DNA from: Acetobacter conturbans
GTDB lineage: Bacteria > Pseudomonadota > Alphaproteobacteria > Acetobacterales > Acetobacteraceae
DNA: 64,000 nucleotides
Reading direction: 5' to 3'
NCBI RefSeq assembly: GCF_011516755.1
Contig: NZ_WOSY01000009.1
Coordinates: 113,902-177,901 of the forward strand
Below are positions 63,912 through 64,000 of the stretch, in pieces. Under the pieces are notes generated by a model that made no database searches, was not told the origin of the DNA, and saw nothing but the letters and a program-made list of their open reading frames with translations. A program made the position numbers and the translations under genes. How positions within the stretch are numbered: the stretch's first letter is position 1; each line of letters starts with the position of its first letter.

Positions 63912-64000
63912 TTAGAAGGCTGCCTGGACACGTGCTGCGACGGAGTTTCCGTTGCGGCCTGCGATATTGACCGTTCCGTCGTTCTGCGTGCGCTGATCGA
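63912..64000 (-). CDS. C-terminus of an outer-membrane-type protein (cut by window edge)
   Basis: On the minus strand the end of a frame reads QRTQNDGTVNIAGRNGNSVA followed by ARVQAAF and a stop. A terminal Phe after alternating residues is the usual ending of a beta-barrel outer-membrane protein such as a porin. Only about 29 residues are visible, so the family cannot be named. Two hairpins downstream could terminate it. Confidence 0.5.
   Translation of the reverse strand, partial: DQRTQNDGTVNIAGRNGNSVAARVQAAF

Overview
The window looks like a chromosomal segment of an acetic acid bacterium (Acetobacteraceae, Alphaproteobacteria). Supporting features are the order parB-parA-rsmG-mnmG-mnmE with embedded parS sites, a GTTC-N7-GTTC LexA box before recA, a SUV3-type helicase, a Hint_2 giant protein, a Tat-type gluconolactonase-like enzyme, an AldA-like dehydrogenase, and IS3/IS5 relics of kinds common in this family. 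Most coding DNA is GC-rich. A few islands (about 20.4-22.1 kb and 42.5-45.4 kb) look clearly AT-richer by eye. The genus cannot be fixed from the sequence alone.

Layout: 1-5 kb is an accessory edge holding the C-terminal part of a large SF2/SNF2-type helicase, a decayed IS3-family element, a divergent AraC regulator/methyltransferase pair and an AraC stub. 5.3-8.8 kb has the SUV3-like RNA helicase, a DUF2501 exported protein and tRNA-Lys(CTT). 8.9-14.5 kb is the chromosome partition and tRNA-modification block (parB, parA, rsmG, mnmG, mnmE), followed by ogt. 15.2-20.2 kb has two GT2 glycosyltransferases and a two-repeat Hint-domain protein. 20.4-22.1 kb is a lone OLD-type ATPase-TOPRIM protein, a possible phage-defence gene. 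22.3-33.7 kb carries hflX, a CocE-type hydrolase between two IS5 relics, a GT8 glycosyltransferase, a DsbD/ScsB-type reductase, a PAP2 protein, an SMP-30 lactonase and a periplasmic-binding-type protein.

34.4-41.7 kb has recA under a LexA box, an exported protein with an unclear start, aroA between two short MITE-like repeats, a wrecked IS5 transposase, a non-cleaving S24-type regulator and ahcY. 42.5-45.4 kb is a surface-glycan island (GT25, sulfotransferase-like, UDP-galactopyranose mutase). 45.5-54.6 kb has an ArsC/Spx-like protein, aldA, an MFS transporter, an orphan nuoM, mlaC/mlaA, a DjlA-like co-chaperone and an RHH protein. 54.7-59.2 kb gathers three queuosine genes (queG, tgt, queA). 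59.4-63.6 kb has ynfA, a PEBP protein, a DUF2076 protein, a CPA2-type antiporter and a Bfd-like ferredoxin. The right edge cuts a minus-strand gene whose C-terminus ends in Phe, as outer-membrane barrels do.

Functional themes are origin-proximal housekeeping (segregation, wobble-uridine and queuosine tRNA modification, SOS repair, the activated methyl cycle) interspersed with envelope functions (Mla lipid transport, disulfide handling, glycan assembly). These are broken up by small decayed mobile elements. I found no CRISPR array or rRNA, and only one tRNA. The strongest candidates for new biology are the Hint-repeat protein and its glycosyltransferase neighbours, the lone OLD-type nuclease, the truncated helicase at the left edge, and the MITE-like repeats around aroA.
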